Shown here: positions 1 to 8,291 of the stretch, piece after piece
Numbering within the stretch: position 1 is the stretch's first letter
How the letters are laid out: every line of letters starts with the position of its first letter
NCBI RefSeq assembly: GCF_019933155.2
Contig: NZ_CP082944.1
Location: 1,118,001 to 1,182,000 of the forward strand
Length of the DNA stretch: 64,000 nucleotides
DNA from: Metabacillus dongyingensis
GTDB lineage: Bacteria; Bacillota; Bacilli; Bacillales; Bacillaceae
Direction of reading: 5' to 3'
Program-made: the position numbers and the translations under genes
The notes under the pieces: generated by a model
Database searches by the model: none
Told to the model about the DNA's origin: nothing
The model's input: the letters and a program-made list of their open reading frames with translations, nothing else

Positions 1-709
1 TTCCCGAGCGGCCAAGTCCTGCCTGGATTTCGTCTGCCACATAAAGGACGCTGTTTTCTTTACAGATGTCATATGCAGCCTTCAGGAAGCCTTCTTCAGG
101 AATGTGAATGCCTGCTTCTCCCTGAATTGGTTCAAAAATGAAAGCGGCTGTATTTGGCGTAATTGCCTCTTTGAGCGCTTCTAAATTGCCGAATGGAATC
201 ACTTTAATGCCAGGAAGCATAGGGCCGAAGCCGCGTTTGTATTCTTCGCTTGAGCTCATTGATACCGCTGTCATTGTACGGCCATGGAAATTCTCCTCGC
301 ATACAATAATCTCTGCTTGATCTGACGGAACACCCTTTACATCGTAAGCCCAGCGGCGAACGGTTTTAACGGCTGTTTCGACTGCCTCTGCGCCTGTATT
401 CATTGGAAGAACCATTTCTTTTCCTGTAAGATTAGAAACCTTTTCATACCACGGACCAAGCTGATCGTTGTGGAAGGCTCTTGATGTTAAAGTGATTTTA
501 TCTGCCTGCTCCTTTAGAGCAGCAATAATTTTTGGATGACGGTGTCCTTGGTTTACAGCAGAATAGGCGCTGAGCATGTCCATATACTTGTTGCCTTCAG
601 GATCTTCTACCCAAACTCCTTCTGCCTTTGAAATCACGATTGGCAGCGGATGATAATTGTTTGCTCCATATTTTTCAGTCAGGTCGATGATTTGTACTGA
701 TTTTGACAC
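1..709 (-). CDS. rocD: Ornithine aminotransferase, N-terminal part (3' end outside window)
   Basis: About 236 N-terminal residues of a class-III PLP aminotransferase are visible; the gene runs off the left edge. The protein opens [20 protein letters not shown] and carries [13 protein letters not shown], the PLP-phosphate loop [13 protein letters not shown] and [13 protein letters not shown], a combination typical of ornithine-oxo-acid aminotransferase, which converts ornithine and 2-oxoglutarate to glutamate semialdehyde and glutamate in arginine catabolism. The GTG start at 709 follows GGAGGAG at proper spacing. Acetylornithine aminotransferase is the alternative, but that role is filled by argD further along, and this N-terminus is OAT-like. 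The PLP lysine lies outside the window. Confidence 0.88.
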   Translation of the reverse strand, partial: MSKSVQIIDLTEKYGANNYHPLPIVISKAEGVWVEDPEGNKYMDMLSAYSAVNQGHRHPKIIAALKEQADKITLTSRAFHNDQLGPWYEKVSNLTGKEMVLPMNTGAEAVETAVKTVRRWAYDVKGVPSDQAEIIVCEENFHGRTMTAVSMSSSEEYKRGFGPMLPGIKVIPFGNLEALKEAITPNTAAFIFEPIQGEAGIHIPEEGFLKAAYDICKENSVLYVADEIQAGLGRSG

Positions 710-808
710 AATATCTCCTCCGAATACGATTAAGTCTGGAAATACATAAATCTAGCATTCCCTCATGTACTACAATATCCTACCTTTTTTAAGAAAACAA
801 TAGACAAG

Positions 809-822
809 TCAATGCGCTTACA
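809..822 (-). promoter_or_regulatory. Candidate cre (CcpA) site upstream of rocD
   Basis: On the minus strand TGTAAGCGCATTGA matches the cre consensus TGWAANCGNWNNCA except for one position. It lies about 100 bp before the rocD start and abuts a TTGACT hexamer. Catabolite control of a nitrogen/carbon catabolic gene is plausible, but a single one-mismatch site is weak evidence. Confidence 0.3.
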
Positions 823-890
823 TTTCATTTTTTATAGGCATTCATGATACTATATGGATGGGAAGTTATGAAAAAGAGGAGGATTTACCA

Positions 891-1250
891 ATGACTACAC
901 ACTTACATATTACGACATGGGTTGTCGCACTTATTCTATTTTTTGTCGCGAACTCCCTCTTTAAGTCGGGAAAAGAAAAACCTTTCAAAATTGTGCACAT
1001 GACTTTAAGACTTTTCTATTTATTGATCATCGCTTCAGGCCTGCAGCTATTACTCAGTTTGGCAGTTATCAGCGGCGAATATATCGGAAAAGCAATTCTT
1101 GGCATCTACGTGATTGCGATGATGGAAATGATCCTTGTTCGAGCTAAAAAGAGAAAGCCGACACGCGTTTTCTGGATTCAGTTTGTGATCGTTCTGATTG
1201 TCGTGATTTTGCTGGGACTGCGTTTGCCAATCGGTTTAAGATTATTTTAA
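891..1250 (+). CDS. yisL: YisL-family small membrane protein (DUF1516)
   Basis: A 119-residue protein with four hydrophobic segments (roughly 6-24, 38-60, 65-85, 95-115) joined by short basic loops such as KSGKEKP and RAKKRKP. Length and sequence resemble B. subtilis YisL, an integral membrane protein of unknown function, and the nearby asnO and yisN genes agree with B. subtilis order. The start at 891 follows GAGGAGG; an upstream in-frame ATG at 858 has no ribosome site. Role unknown. Confidence 0.85.
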   Translation: MTTHLHITTWVVALILFFVANSLFKSGKEKPFKIVHMTLRLFYLLIIASGLQLLLSLAVISGEYIGKAILGIYVIAMMEMILVRAKKRKPTRVFWIQFVIVLIVVILLGLRLPIGLRLF

Positions 1251-1255
1251 TGGAA

Positions 1256-1286
1256 AGAACCTCTGCCGGGTGCAGAGGTTCTTTTT
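1256..1286 (+). terminator. Rho-independent terminator after yisL
   Basis: A perfect 11-bp stem (AGAACCTCTGC with GCAGAGGTTCT) around a 5-nt loop, followed by TTTTT, directly after the yisL stop codon. Confidence 0.9.
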
Positions 1287-1344
1287 ATAGCTTGAATTTG
1301 TTTTCGGATAAGCAGAGATGAATAGAGCAAACCGTATTTTGCAG

Positions 1345-1911
1345 CTATTGCTGCATCTGTGTTAAAATCGCCCTTTTTCCCGTGCAAGTTGTAAATTCAA
1401 AACGGTCTTCATTCTTGCTGCCCCTAGAAAAGTGATGCTGTACTCCGCAAATGGCCTCTTCGTTGTCAAATTGAAAGAAAGAAACCCCTTTTTTATCCGT
1501 TTTTCCGTCCTGAAAAACCATATGATTATAGCTGTATATACAATCATGGATAGAGAATGACAAAGCATTCAGCTTAGCTGTAAAAGCAAGAAAAGAATCA
1601 TCACTGGATTCCTTCAGCATATATTCTAATGCGAAAGGCACCTTTTTTTGAATGCGCAGCGTATCATTTGTTTTCAATTGATGGATGCCCATCGGAATAG
1701 AAAGCTGTCCATCTTTTAAATAGTTGCCCGTATACCAGCTGTCATTCAGCAATATCTCCAATGATTCATCCTGTTTAAATTGCAGAATGGAAACCTCTTC
1801 ATGCACATCATCATAAAATAATAATTCCTGATCTTCGCCAATTTCAATTGAACCTGTGACGTGAGCCCGTTCCTGCCGCTCGAGCAGGCGGTGTTTTTGT
1901 TTTGAAAGCAC
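1345..1911 (-). CDS. yisN: DUF2777 family protein, YisN-like
   Basis: A soluble protein of 188 residues with no signal peptide or membrane segment. It starts MLSKQKHRLLERQERAHVTG and is rich in beta-strand-like sequence with many acidic residues. Position between yisL and asnO matches B. subtilis yisN, which belongs to a Bacillus-specific family of unknown function. The GTG start at 1911 is preceded by GGGAGG at nine bases. Family assignment rests on memory of sequence and synteny; no catalytic motif is visible. Confidence 0.65.
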   Translation of the reverse strand: MLSKQKHRLLERQERAHVTGSIEIGEDQELLFYDDVHEEVSILQFKQDESLEILLNDSWYTGNYLKDGQLSIPMGIHQLKTNDTLRIQKKVPFALEYMLKESSDDSFLAFTAKLNALSFSIHDCIYSYNHMVFQDGKTDKKGVSFFQFDNEEAICGVQHHFSRGSKNEDRFEFTTCTGKRAILTQMQQ

Positions 1912-2174
1912 CTGAATGAACCTCCCTTAAAATAGATTCTTTATCGTTCGTTTTTTCCATTAAGAGGGAAGTTTATTCAATACACCTTTTTATGGAAAGG
2001 GAATTTGTGATCGATTATTCACAGACATTCGGGCTAAACTTGCCAAAAGCACCCCTTTACAAATAAAAACGTGATACGGACAAATCAACTCTTCATAAGT
2101 TAAGCATAGGATAGGTACATCTTTTACTGTCTGAGTAAAACTCAGGCTGTTCAAATGGGGGAGATGATAGGCGG

Positions 2175-4025
2175 ATGTGTGGAATAACAGGCTGGGTTCA
2201 TTACCAGAAAGATCTGCAGCAGCATAAAAATGTCATAACAAATATGGCGGAATGCTTATCAAAGAGGGGACCGGATGATGCGAATGTGTGGGGAGAGCAG
2301 CACATTCTTTTTGGCCATAAACGTCTTGTAGTTGTCGATCCTGCAGGAGGAAGACAGCCGATGACCCGCAAAAAAGGAGAAAATACATTTACAATTTGCT
2401 ACAATGGCGAGCTATATAATACAGAAGATATCCGCCTGGAATTACTAAAGCGGGGGTATACCTTTGCAGGCCATTCTGACACAGAAGTTCTGCTGTCAGC
2501 GTACATGGAGTGGAAAGAAGAATGTGTGCATCATTTAAATGGTATTTTTGCCTTTGGGGTCTGGGACTCGGGTAGTGAAAAACTCTTCATTGCAAGAGAT
2601 CGATTAGGGGTAAAGCCGCTTTTTTATTCAGAGCAGAAGGCATCTCTAATTTTTGGCTCAGAACTGAAGGCAATCCTTGCACATCCTGATCAAAAGGCCG
2701 TTCTTGATCGGGAAGGATTAAGTGAGGTATTTGGACTTGGACCTTCCAGAACTCCTGGAATAGGCGTTTTTAAGGGAGTAAAGGAGCTCCGTCCTGCTCA
2801 TGCAATGACGTTTTCAAAAGAAGGGCTGAAGGTTTGGAGATATTGGAACGTGCAAAGCAGAAATCACCTTGATTCTTTTGATGAAACAGTCAGCCGCGTT
2901 GGATTTTTAGTCAATGATGCAGTGACTCGCCAGCTTGTTTCGGATGTTCCAGTGTGCACATTTCTTTCAGGAGGACTTGATTCAAGTGCGATCACCGCCA
3001 TTGCTGCAAAAGAGTTTGAAAAAGAAGGCAAGGGTCCCCTTCACACGTTTTCCATTGATTACGAAGATAATGATAAGTTTTTTAAAGCGAATGAATTTCA
3101 GCCAAACTCAGACGCTCCATGGATTGATAAAATGACGGATGCTTTTCAAACGGTTCACCACAGGTCAATCATCACACAGCAGCAGCTTGTTGATTACTTA
3201 ACGGAAGCCGTTGAAGTCAGAGATCTGCCTGGTATGGCGGATATTGATTCTTCTCTTCTATGGTTCTGCAAAGAAATTAAAAAAGATTTTGTCGTAGGAC
3301 TGTCAGGGGAATGTGCAGATGAAATATTCGGCGGATATCCGTGGTTTCACAGGCCGCAGGATTTATCCGAAGATGCATTTCCGTGGATGAGATCAACGGA
3401 TGCGAGGATGAATCTGCTTCGTACAGATTGGCAAAGCAAGCTGAATTTAAAAGAGTACGTGAAAACAAGATACCAGGAAACATTGAAAGAGACACCTCTT
3501 CTTGATGGTGAGTCTGAAACGGAATCTAAACGCAGGCAGCTGTTTTATCTCAATATTCTTTGGTTCATGACGACCTTGCTGGACCGGAAAGACCGCATGA
3601 GCATGGGAGCGAGTCTCGAAGTCCGTGTTCCGTTTGCGGACCATCGCCTCGTAGAGTATGTTTGGAACATTCCATGGGATATGAAAATGCATGGAAACCG
3701 GGAAAAAGGCATTCTCCGCAAAGCATTAGAAGGCGTGCTTCCGGAAGAAGTCCTTTACCGTAAAAAAAGCCCGTATCCAAAAACACATAATCCTCACTAT
3801 ACAAAAGCCGTAAAAACTTGGCTTCAGTCATTGACGAAAAACCAGGATTCTGCCCTTCACGTCTTTTTTGATAAAAAAGCGCTGAACGATATTATAGAAT
3901 CAGAAGGCAATGCGTTTCAGGCGCCTTGGTACGGACAGCTTATGACAGGTCCACAGCTGCTGGCACACCTTGCACAGATCCATGTCTGGTTTGAAAAGTA
4001 CAGAATCAATATCGAGGAATCTTAA
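2175..4025 (+). CDS. asnO: Glutamine-hydrolysing asparagine synthetase, AsnO type
   Basis: Class-II asparagine synthetase of 616 residues that makes asparagine from aspartate, ATP and glutamine. Cys2 is the N-terminal glutaminase nucleophile (MCGITGW); residues 1 to about 210 form the amidotransferase domain with RGPDD and CYNGELYN. The synthetase domain has the pyrophosphate loop SGGLDSS at 265-271 and the later LSGECADEIFGGYPWF and RVPFADHRLVEYVW motifs. Length matches B. subtilis AsnO (614), the paralogue needed for efficient sporulation, and the yisN neighbour supports that rather than AsnB or AsnH. I could not identify a convincing SigE promoter. A long repeat array follows the gene. Confidence 0.92.
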   Translation: MCGITGWVHYQKDLQQHKNVITNMAECLSKRGPDDANVWGEQHILFGHKRLVVVDPAGGRQPMTRKKGENTFTICYNGELYNTEDIRLELLKRGYTFAGHSDTEVLLSAYMEWKEECVHHLNGIFAFGVWDSGSEKLFIARDRLGVKPLFYSEQKASLIFGSELKAILAHPDQKAVLDREGLSEVFGLGPSRTPGIGVFKGVKELRPAHAMTFSKEGLKVWRYWNVQSRNHLDSFDETVSRVGFLVNDAVTRQLVSDVPVCTFLSGGLDSSAITAIAAKEFEKEGKGPLHTFSIDYEDNDKFFKANEFQPNSDAPWIDKMTDAFQTVHHRSIITQQQLVDYLTEAVEVRDLPGMADIDSSLLWFCKEIKKDFVVGLSGECADEIFGGYPWFHRPQDLSEDAFPWMRSTDARMNLLRTDWQSKLNLKEYVKTRYQETLKETPLLDGESETESKRRQLFYLNILWFMTTLLDRKDRMSMGASLEVRVPFADHRLVEYVWNIPWDMKMHGNREKGILRKALEGVLPEEVLYRKKSPYPKTHNPHYTKAVKTWLQSLTKNQDSALHVFFDKKALNDIIESEGNAFQAPWYGQLMTGPQLLAHLAQIHVWFEKYRINIEES

Positions 4026-4134
4026 AGAGTCAGCTGAAGTAAGCTGGCTTTTTGTTTTTGTGAGCGCGCAGAAATATAGCTGTAACCTATTAAACAGTAA
4101 GAAGATCTTTATAAAATGGATTAAGTTTGAAGGT

Positions 4135-5442
4135 TGTCCGCAGATCCAAGGAGTGAGCCAATATAGGGAAATCATACGCTCTCATTGAGTATCCAGATCC
4201 AGGATTGAGACTGTAAAGAGGAATCACAAGCACTCTATGAGTATCCAAAACCAGGATTGTGCCTGTTTAGGGGAAACATACGCACTCAATGAGTATCCAA
4301 AACCAGGATTGAGACTGTTTAGGGGAATCATGCGCACTCTATGAGTATCCAAAACCAAGTTTGAGACTGTTTAGGGGAATCATACGCACTCTATGAGTAT
4401 CCAAAATCAGGATTGAGACTGTAAAGAGGAATCATGCGCACTCTATGAGTATCCAAAACCAGGATTGAGACTGTTTAGGGGAATCATCCGCACTCTATGA
4501 GTATCCAAAACCAGGATTAAGCCTGTAAAGAGGAATCATACGCTTTCTATGAGTATCCAAATCCAGGATTAAGCCTGTAAAGATGAAACATACGCTCTTT
4601 ATGAGTATCCAAAACCAGGATTGAGACTGTAAAGAGGAATCATACGCACTCTATGAGTATCCAAAACCAGGATTATGACTGTAAAGAGGAATCACACGCA
4701 CTCTATGAGTATCCAAAATCAGGATTAAGCCTGTAAAGAGGAAACATACGCTCTTTATGAGTATCCAAAACCAGGATTGTGCCTGTTTAGGGGAAACATA
4801 CGCACTCTATGAGTATCCAAATCCAGGATTGTGCCTGTTTAGGGGAATCATACGCACTCTATGAGTATCCAAAACCAGGATTGAGACTGTAAAGAGGAAT
4901 CATACGCACTCTATGAGTATCCAAAACCAGGATTAAGCCTGTAAAGAGGAAACATACGCACTCTATGAGTATCCAAAACCAAGTTTGAGACTGTTTAGGG
5001 GAATCATACGCACTCTATGAGTATCCAAAACCAGGATTGAGACTGTAAAGAGGAATCATACGCACTCTGAGAGTATCCAAATCCAGGATTGAGACTGTAA
5101 AGAGGAATCACACGCACTCAATGAGTATCCAAAACCAAGTTTGAGACTGTTTAGGGGAATCATACGCACTCAATGAGTATCCAAAACCAGGATTAAGCCT
5201 GTAAAGAGGAATCATACGCACTCATTGAGTATCCAAAACCAGGATTGAGACTGTTTAGCGGAATCATACGCACTCTATGAGTATCCAAAACCAAGTTTGA
5301 GACTGTTTAGCGGAAACATACGCACTCTATGAGTATCCAAAACCAGGATTGAGCCTGTAAAGAGGAATCATACGCACTCTATGAGTATCCAAAACCAGGA
5401 TTGAGACTGTAAAGAGGAATCATACGCTCTCAATGAGTATCC
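4135..5442. repeat. Tandem array of 24 full 52-bp units, noncoding
   Basis: The octamer GAGTATCC occurs 25 times, at 4187, 4239, 4291 and every 52 bp to 5435, without a single insertion or deletion. This gives 24 complete units (4187-5434) plus a divergent left unit (4135-4186) that keeps only its right half, and a truncated right end. Each unit has conserved GAGTATCCA and ATACGCACTC blocks and variable inner words: AGGATT or AAGTTT, then CTGTAAAGAGG (14 units including one AAAGATG) or CTGTTTAG(G/C)GG (10). Unit junctions carry the palindrome ACTC-N3-GAGT. No frame is open through the array since 52 is not a multiple of three and units hold stops. It is not CRISPR because there are no spacers. 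Confidence 0.97.
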
Positions 5443-5610
5443 AAGATTTTCGGCTAGGCTAATAAGAGGGCATGTTAACTTAATAAAATGAGAAATCACA
5501 AAATACTGCGTTTTTCAGCTTAATCAAATAAGGGCATGGCAAAATCAAGTATTTATTAATAGATTCTTATTTGTCTGCATCACACTTTTTTGATTATTCT
5601 AAAATAATGA

Positions 5611-5639
5611 TTGACAGAATGAAGCTGTGAGTATATTAT
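5611..5639 (+). promoter_or_regulatory. SigA promoter of the metQ riboswitch transcript
   Basis: TTGACA at 5611-5616, a 17-bp spacer, then TATTAT at 5634-5639. Predicted start near 5646, about 20 bases before the S-box aptamer. Confidence 0.85.
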
Positions 5640-5663
5640 ACAGATATTCGAATTTAATAGCTT

Positions 5664-5769
5664 GCTTATCAAGAGAGACTGAGGGAACAGGCCCTGCGAA
5701 GTCCGGCAACCTCCTTAAATGGAACGGTGCTAAATCCTGCAGAATGATTATTCATTCTGGAAGATAAGT
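5664..5769 (+). promoter_or_regulatory. SAM-I (S-box) riboswitch aptamer upstream of metQ
   Basis: The P1 stem is CTTATC (5665-5670) with GATAAG (5763-5768). Between them are the conserved S-box blocks AAGAGAGACTGAGGGA, CAGGCCC and CCGGCAACC. In the known class, S-adenosylmethionine binding stabilises P1 and allows the downstream terminator, so expression is expected when SAM or methionine is low. Confidence 0.95.
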
Positions 5770-5782
5770 CGTCATACATACG

Positions 5783-5814
5783 ATTCCTCTTTCTGAATGA
5801 AAGGGGAATTTTTT
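5783..5814 (+). terminator. Riboswitch expression-platform terminator
   Basis: Stem ATTCCTCTTT/AAAGGGGAAT (one G-U pair) followed by TTTTTT, between the S-box aptamer and the metQ ribosome site. Confidence 0.88.
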
Positions 5815-5837
5815 GTGTAAAAAAAGGAGGAGAACAA

Positions 5838-6656
5838 ATGAAAAAAACAGTTTTAGCACTTATTGTACTTGTAATGGGAGTATTATCTGCATGCGGAGCA
5901 GAAGGCTCAAATGGAGAAAAGAAAAGCATCAAAATTGGAGCATCGGCAGGTCCGTACACGGATATGGTTGAACTGGCGATCAAACCGGGACTTGAGGAAA
6001 AAGGATACGAGGTTGAAGTTGTTCAGTTTAATGATTACATTCAGCCAAATCAGGCGCTCGGCAATGATGAGCTTGATGCCAATCTGTTTCAGCATAAAAT
6101 CTATATGGAAACCTTCGCAAAACAAAGCAAAATGGATTTATCTGAAGTGATTACGGTCCCTACTGCTCCGATGGGGATCTATTCTGACAAAGTCAAATCA
6201 CTCAGTGAAGTGAAAGTGGGCGCGACTGTCGCCATACCGAATGATCCAACGAACGCAGCGCGTGCGCTTCAGATTTTGAAAGATGGAGGGTTAGTTGAGC
6301 TGAATGAAGATGTGAGTCCTATCCAAGTATCTGAAAAAGATGTGACTGAAAATCCCAAAAAATTAACCTTCGTTCCAGTAGAAGCGGCCCAATTGCCAAG
6401 AGCGGTGGAAGATACGGACTTGTCAGCAGTACCGGGAAATTTCGCTTTAGCCGCGAAAATGAATCTTGCAGATGCCGTCCAGCTTGAGGATATGAATGAT
6501 GTGCATCGCAATCGTGTAGTGATGAATACGAAAGATGCAGATTCAGAGCTTGCTAAGGATATTAAAGAAGTTGTTGAATCTGAAGGATTTGAAGAAGAAA
6601 TTGATAAAAACTTTCAGGGATTCGGAAAACCCGATTGGATGGAACAGAAGAAATAA
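5838..6656 (+). CDS. metQ: Methionine-binding lipoprotein, MetQ/NlpA family
   Basis: A 272-residue substrate-binding lipoprotein for a methionine-type ABC importer. The signal peptide ends in a lipobox (LSACG, Cys near residue 20) and the mature protein starts IKIGASAGPYTDMVELAIKP, followed by the family blocks NDYIQPNQAL, DANLFQHKIYME, VGATVAIPNDPTN and VPGNFALAAKM. The start has AAGGAGGAG. The S-box upstream links it to methionine supply. The usual metN (ATPase) and metP/metI (permease) genes are absent on both sides, so this copy stands alone and probably works with a transporter encoded elsewhere. Confidence 0.92.
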   Translation: MKKTVLALIVLVMGVLSACGAEGSNGEKKSIKIGASAGPYTDMVELAIKPGLEEKGYEVEVVQFNDYIQPNQALGNDELDANLFQHKIYMETFAKQSKMDLSEVITVPTAPMGIYSDKVKSLSEVKVGATVAIPNDPTNAARALQILKDGGLVELNEDVSPIQVSEKDVTENPKKLTFVPVEAAQLPRAVEDTDLSAVPGNFALAAKMNLADAVQLEDMNDVHRNRVVMNTKDADSELAKDIKEVVESEGFEEEIDKNFQGFGKPDWMEQKK

Positions 6657-6661
6657 AGAGA

Positions 6662-6690
6662 AAAACCACTTCATGGGAAGTGGTTTTCTT
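6662..6690 (+). terminator. Terminator after metQ
   Basis: Perfect 10-bp stem AAAACCACTT/AAGTGGTTTT around a six-base loop, then a T-rich run, starting six bases after the metQ stop. Confidence 0.9.
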
Positions 6691-6750
6691 TATAAGAGCT
6701 GTTCAAGATCTTTTTGCTAAAGCCTCTCCTAAAATTATTCTCCTTTTCTT

Positions 6751-8034
6751 TCAAGCCGTAGTCTTTTTACCTGAATTGCTTTCTTCAACAGCTGCAAATG
6801 ATTCAGGATAGCCGTAGCTGCCATGTTCACTCATATCGAGTCCGATCATTTCTTCTTCTTCCGTTACGCGGATTGTGCCCATAACTTGTTTCATCACTTT
6901 TAAAATGACGTAGGAGATGACAAATGCGTAAGCAGCGCATGATACGATTCCAATCGCTTGAACACCAAGCTGAGTGAAACCTCCGCCGTAGAATAATCCT
7001 GCTAAACCGCCGTTTCGTTCTGCAAGTTCCGGAGTTGCAAAGAAGCCGGTCGATAATGTTCCCCAGATTCCGGCAGCACCATGAACAGACAGGGCGAAAA
7101 TCGGATCATCAATTTTAGCTTTATCAAATAGCTTCATGCTGAAATAGACAATGACCCCGCCGATTAATCCAATTACAACAGCTGCCCAAGGAGCAACAAA
7201 TGCACAGGATGCTGTAATAGCTACAAGACCTGCCAGTGCGCCATTCAAGGTTGTTGGAATATCCGCTTTTCCTGTCATCATTCGAACAACAATCATTGCA
7301 GCAACTGCACCTGCAGCAGCGGCTAGCTGAGTGTTTAATGCTACATAGCCAAAGAATCCGTCTGACACGCCAAATGTGCTTCCTGCGTTAAAACCAAACC
7401 ATCCAACCCAAAGGATCAGAACTCCTAATGCTGTATACACTTGATTGTGGCCGGATAATTGATTCGTTGTTCCGTCTTTCCCGTATTTCCCGAGCCTTGG
7501 TTTAAGGACGATTGTAGCTGCAAGAGCTGCCATTGCGCCAGTTAAATGAACAACAGTAGAGCCTGCAAAGTCCTGTTTGCCTAAATCCTTCAGCCAGCCT
7601 GCTCCCCAAATCCAGTGTGCGACAACAGGATAAACCAGGGCTGAAAATAGAACTGCGAAGATTACGTAAGCTGATAATTTAGCACGCTCTGCAAAGCCTC
7701 CGAAGGCAATTGTCAATGCAATTGCTGCGAATGCCAGCTGAAAAAAGAAATCAACCGAAGTCGTTAATCCGTCCTGTGCAGGTGCTGCATCTCCATAAAA
7801 GAAACTAGATAGACCGATGAATTTATTGCCATCCCCATAAATAAATCCATAGCCGACTGCCCAGAAGACAAGAGATGCAATTCCGATTGTGAAAATGGTT
7901 TTGCCGGCAATGTGGCCTGCGTTTTTCATCCGGGTAGAACCCGCTTCAAGTAAAATGAAGCCGCCTTGCATAAGCAGAACCAATATTCCTCCAATAATTA
8001 CCCACAAATTGTCCATTAACACTAAAGCATCCAT
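6751..8034 (-). CDS. amt: Ammonium transporter, Amt family
   Basis: A 427-residue Amt/Rh channel for ammonium uptake, with about eleven membrane helices after a short extracellular N-terminus. Family blocks are visible: GGFILLEAGSTRMKNAGH, GFNAGST, and the twin pore histidines in VVHLTGAMAAL and SVHGAAGIWG. The acidic C-terminal tail (EEEEMIGLDMSEHG) is cytosolic. Start at 8034 follows AAGGAG; a longer in-frame extension to 8262 has no ribosome site and would add an unrelated hydrophobic leader. The partner PII gene glnK/nrgB is not adjacent, unlike in B. subtilis nrgAB. A TnrA-type box upstream suggests induction in nitrogen limitation. Confidence 0.93.
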   Translation of the reverse strand: MDALVLMDNLWVIIGGILVLLMQGGFILLEAGSTRMKNAGHIAGKTIFTIGIASLVFWAVGYGFIYGDGNKFIGLSSFFYGDAAPAQDGLTTSVDFFFQLAFAAIALTIAFGGFAERAKLSAYVIFAVLFSALVYPVVAHWIWGAGWLKDLGKQDFAGSTVVHLTGAMAALAATIVLKPRLGKYGKDGTTNQLSGHNQVYTALGVLILWVGWFGFNAGSTFGVSDGFFGYVALNTQLAAAAGAVAAMIVVRMMTGKADIPTTLNGALAGLVAITASCAFVAPWAAVVIGLIGGVIVYFSMKLFDKAKIDDPIFALSVHGAAGIWGTLSTGFFATPELAERNGGLAGLFYGGGFTQLGVQAIGIVSCAAYAFVISYVILKVMKQVMGTIRVTEEEEMIGLDMSEHGSYGYPESFAAVEESNSGKKTTA

Positions 8035-8074
8035 AAAACACGCTCCTTCTTTCAAAATGGTGAACAAGAAATAA

Positions 8075-8125
8075 ATAAGACCAAAGACAGAGAGATGATT
8101 CAAAGTGATGTTAGGTAATATAACA
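8075..8125 (-). promoter_or_regulatory. amt promoter with TnrA/GlnR box
   Basis: Plus-strand TGTTAGGTAATATAACA (8109-8125) fits the TnrA/GlnR consensus TGTNANAWWWTMTNACA with one mismatch. On the minus strand it is followed after 5 bp by TTGAAT (-35, 8103-8098), a 17-bp spacer and TCTTAT (-10, 8080-8075), giving a start near 8068. The box is then centred at about -49, the position reported for TnrA activation of B. subtilis nrgAB. Confidence 0.75.
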
Positions 8126-8262
8126 CTTGTTGTTATGTTTATTATCATATGCCATGAATATGCAGAAATCAAGTATTTTTCTGAAAATTTAAATAAAAAA
8201 TATAGGGAGAAAAGACTATAAATAAATGAAGCGATTTCGTTTCCTGTTAATTTTTCTAACAT

Positions 8263-8291
8263 AAAAAAACCTGACTGATTAAGTCAGGTTT
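8263..8291 (-). terminator. Terminator of the MATE gene
   Basis: Perfect 10-bp stem (AAACCTGACT/AGTCAGGTTT, 8267-8291) with a 5-nt loop and a seven-T run on the minus strand. It starts inside the stop codon of the MATE gene. Confidence 0.9.

Noticed and set aside
2041..2174. SigE promoter for asnO
   Set aside because: A CATAGGAT word near 2104 resembles a SigE -10, but no -35 at the right distance could be found.
4187..5434. CRISPR array
   Set aside because: Units are contiguous 52-bp repeats without unique spacers, the internal variation is between shared words, and no cas genes are nearby.
8035..8262. N-terminal extension of the ammonium transporter
   Set aside because: Contains the promoter and TnrA box; Amt proteins start near MDALVLMDN, and AAGGAG precedes the 8034 ATG.
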